From NCBI GenBank assembly GCA_038222915.1, contig JBBRHH010000029.1, forward strand, positions 1 through 21,800: 21,800 nt of DNA, written 5' to 3'. Of the stretch, positions 19,519 through 21,800 are shown piece after piece; the first letter of the stretch is position 1, and each line of letters opens with the position of its first letter. Source of the stretch: JBBRHH01 sp038222915. GTDB lineage: Bacteria; Planctomycetota; Phycisphaerae; Tepidisphaerales; Tepidisphaeraceae. The position numbers and the translations under genes were made by a program. Under the pieces are notes generated by a model that searched no databases, was not told the origin of the DNA, and worked only from the letters and a program-made list of their open reading frames with translations.

Positions 19519-19547
19519 TTGACTCTTTTGTCGTATCCATTTATCTT
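19519..19547 (+). promoter_or_regulatory. sigma-70-like promoter for the HEAT-repeat gene
   Basis: TTGACT (19519-19524), a 17-bp spacer and TATCTT (19542-19547) form a good promoter about 55 nt before ATG 19602. The 117-nt gap after vapC holds no other gene. Confidence 0.6.
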
Positions 19548-19601
19548 CCTACTCGCGGAAATGTCCCCCTCATCGCTTACACACCTTTGGAGGCCAGCAC
19601 C

Positions 19602-21800
19602 ATGATGCGATTGCCTCGTTCGATTCGTAGTCTTTCCCTGGCTTGTGCTTTGGTTATGCCGTTGCCTGCGGCTTCGCTGCTTTGGGCGGCGGATCCTGCG
19701 ACGGCCGAACCTAAGGCGGCTGATGCTGCTGATCCGAAGCCTGACAAGCCCGATAAACCGGCGAAGGCCGACAAGCCGGATGCACCGGCGGACAAGCCTG
19801 AGAAACCGGCCGACCCGGACAAGCCTGAAAAGCCAGCGAAGCCTGAAAAGCCGGATGCACCGCCCGCGGTCGATCAGCCCAAGCCAGATGCGCCGGTTGC
19901 GAATCCGCTGAACCTGGTCGTTGAGGATTTCTGGCACTACACCAATATTGCCCGCTGGGATATGGCCAATAACGAAGCGACCAAGATCCTTGCGGCGACG
20001 CCGCGGGAAGCGCTTGAGGCCTTTGAAGCGGTTGGCGCCAAGAAGAACGAAGAAGTTGACGCCGTGCTGGCACGCCTGCAGCGGAACGAGGTGACCAAGG
20101 ACACTTCGTTGAAGCTTCAGGACCTGCTTCGCAAGGGCTTGTATGAGCGCCGGGAAGACCCGAAATTCATTGAGACGCAGATTCAGCGGCTTATTGTAAA
20201 CGAGCGCGGATTTTTGAATGCGGTGGATCGTCTGCGTGACAGCGGCGAGGCGGCGGTTCCACAGATGATCGCGTATCTGCAGAGCCCGGATAAGCGCCCG
20301 TTTTATTATCCGATCGAGCGGGCCCTGAAGATGATGGGCCGGCCGGTGTTGAACCCGTTGCTGGCGGCTACGGATATCAAGGAGCCGGCGACGCTGGCGA
20401 CGATCATCAATGTGCTGGGCGACCTGAAATTTGACGTATCGCTTCCGTACCTGGCGCGGTTGTACCAGGAGAAGGATGCGAACATCGGCGTGAAGGCGGC
20501 GGTGATTGGCGCGGTCAACAAGATTGGCGGCGGCGATCCTGGCAAGCTGAACGCGGCACAACTCTTTTATGATGCGGCGGAGAAGCTTTACTATGGCCAT
20601 TCGTCGATCGTGTCGGCGACGCCGATGGGGACGATCTGGACATGGGATGGAAGCACGCTGCAGGGCATCAAGGTTGTTCCAGAGATTTTCAGCGACCTGA
20701 TGTCGAAGCGTGAGTGCGAAAATGTTTTGAAGATGGATCAGTCGCGCGCGGATGCGGTGAGCCTTTGGCTTGCGGCCAACTATAAGCTGGAGACCGATCT
20801 GCCTGAGGGCGCCAAGGACGACACCCACAAGGAAGGCGTTCCGAGCGCGCATTACTATGGTGTTGAGGCTGGGACGCAGTATTTGAACAGCGTTTTGGCG
20901 CGGGCTCTGCATGACCGCAATTCGGCGGTGTCGGTGCGTGCTTTGGATTCGCTGGCGGAGATTGTCGGCAACAGCAATCTGTTCAGCGGGCCGGGCGATG
21001 CATCGCTGTTGCAGGCGTTGCGATCGACGGATCGAAGTGTCCGCATCAAGGCTGGCATGGTGATCGCGGCGGCGCTTCCGCAGAAGGCGTTTCCGGGACA
21101 GGAATTGGTTGTTCCGGCGCTGGCTGAGGCGCTGGGTCAGCAGGCGAAGCCTGGCCTTCTGGTTTTTGCGAGTGCACAGGATATCAATGGTTTGACAGGT
21201 GCTTTGCAGGCCGGCAATTCCGTTGCGGGTGGTTCGACGGTCGCCGATGTATTGGCGGCTTCGGCAGGTATTCCCGCGGTCGATACGATTGTTGTTGGCC
21301 CGAATATTCCCGAGGGACAGGTTACCCAACTGAAGGTGAGTCCACGGCTGGCGGCTGCACGTGTTGTCAATCTGACGGCGGCTGAGCTTGCGGACCCTGT
21401 GGCGGCGGTTGCAGCGAAGGCTACGAAGGGTCCGGCGACACAGCCGGCTACGCAGCCTGCGGCACTGGTTGCTCCTGCAGCTCAGGCTGCACCGGCCGAT
21501 CCGGCTGCGCCGGCTCCGGCAGTTGCGCCTGCCGCGGGCGGGGCGGCTGCGGCACCGACTGCTGAAGCGAAGAGCCAGGAGGCTGCGGTTCGCGCGGCCG
21601 AGTTGATGGCGAAATTGGCTCTAAGCCACAATACAGTTTTGGAACTTGGGACGGCGCGTACGACGCTGCTGGCCGCTCTGGACGATGCTCGTCCTGATGT
21701 GGTGAAAGCGGTTGGCGCTGTGCTGGGCCTGATGAATCACCGCGATGCACAGGGCGGCCTGTTGACCAAGGCGCTGGACGAAAAGGTGACCGACGATGCG
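19602..21800 (+). CDS. secreted HEAT-repeat protein (partial, runs off right edge)
   Basis: The frame from ATG 19602 (GGAGG 8 nt upstream; a second ATG follows at once) is open for 733 codons to the window end with no stop. A signal peptide (hydrophobic run about residues 11-30, ending LLWAA) is followed by a Pro/Lys/Asp-rich linker (about residues 35-100) rich in DKPEKP and AKADKP units. HEAT-like helical repeats follow from about residue 110 (SGEAAVPQMIAYLQSPDKRP; VSVRALDSLAEIVGN; RIKAGMVIAAALPQ). A second Ala/Pro/Gln linker lies near residues 605-655, then helices resume. HEAT repeats are protein-binding scaffolds; this is probably a periplasmic scaffold. No catalytic motif was seen. Confidence 0.85.
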   Translation, partial: MMRLPRSIRSLSLACALVMPLPAASLLWAADPATAEPKAADAADPKPDKPDKPAKADKPDAPADKPEKPADPDKPEKPAKPEKPDAPPAVDQPKPDAPVANPLNLVVEDFWHYTNIARWDMANNEATKILAATPREALEAFEAVGAKKNEEVDAVLARLQRNEVTKDTSLKLQDLLRKGLYERREDPKFIETQIQRLIVNERGFLNAVDRLRDSGEAAVPQMIAYLQSPDKRPFYYPIERALKMMGRPVLNPLLAATDIKEPATLATIINVLGDLKFDVSLPYLARLYQEKDANIGVKAAVIGAVNKIGGGDPGKLNAAQLFYDAAEKLYYGHSSIVSATPMGTIWTWDGSTLQGIKVVPEIFSDLMSKRECENVLKMDQSRADAVSLWLAANYKLETDLPEGAKDDTHKEGVPSAHYYGVEAGTQYLNSVLARALHDRNSAVSVRALDSLAEIVGNSNLFSGPGDASLLQALRSTDRSVRIKAGMVIAAALPQKAFPGQELVVPALAEALGQQAKPGLLVFASAQDINGLTGALQAGNSVAGGSTVADVLAASAGIPAVDTIVVGPNIPEGQVTQLKVSPRLAAARVVNLTAAELADPVAAVAAKATKGPATQPATQPAALVAPAAQAAPADPAAPAPAVAPAAGGAAAAPTAEAKSQEAAVRAAELMAKLALSHNTVLELGTARTTLLAALDDARPDVVKAVGAVLGLMNHRDAQGGLLTKALDEKVTDDA

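Noticed and set aside
1..21800. tRNA, rRNA, riboswitch or CRISPR array
   Set aside because: None was recognised by eye; a covariance-model scan could still find a small RNA in the short gaps.

Overview
The window looks like chromosomal DNA of a Planctomycetota-like bacterium. The clues are moderate GC content, secreted proteins with Ala/Pro/Thr/Gln-rich linkers, a Gram-negative outer-membrane transporter, a CHAT-TPR protein, a HEAT-repeat protein, and short octamer and heptamer repeats inserted in frame in genes. This assignment is inference from protein style; there is no rRNA or marker gene here to confirm it.

Layout. (1) 1-4401: a two-partner-secretion-type locus. A TPR-CHAT protein and the first codons of a secreted protein lie on the minus strand, divergent from an FhaC/ShlB outer-membrane transporter on the plus strand. 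(2) 4402-5138: a decayed zone with a possible tiny secreted ORF, an ISAzo13-type transposase N-terminal remnant and a GYF_2-like fragment. (3) 5139-9640: a NodU/CmcH-type carbamoyltransferase, a translationally coupled SGNH-hydrolase/TPR protein, and two tandem small peptides (47 and 45 aa) that carry the lasso-RiPP leader signature Y-x2-P-x-L-x3-G-x5-T. Each peptide has a strong Shine-Dalgarno inside the same repeated leader, and the block closes with a textbook terminator. (4) 9727-11133: leuC. (5) 11156-18409, minus strand: a mutagenic-repair cassette imuA-imuB-dnaE2, followed by a DHH/DHHA1 phosphoesterase. (6) 18488-19484: a frameshifted small gene and a vapBC-type toxin-antitoxin pair. 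(7) 19602-end: a secreted HEAT-repeat protein that runs off the window.

Two things stand out. First, dnaE2 is interrupted at codon 566, just after the third catalytic Asp motif, by a 472-bp element with 41-bp terminal inverted repeats built from AGCGACGA octamers. The element encodes a complete four-helix-bundle protein (23S rRNA intervening-sequence/S23 family) with its own Shine-Dalgarno on the same strand but in another frame. The dnaE2 frame stays open right through it, so the stretch is readable in two frames and could yield either an enlarged polymerase or a split message. Second, the tandem lasso-leader-type precursors have near-identical Gly/Asn/Ser cores (SPGNSGxIGNGNG) with no acidic ring acceptor and no lasso B or C enzymes nearby, next to a carbamoyltransferase and an unusual SGNH protein. 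This may be an unrecognised RiPP-like pathway.
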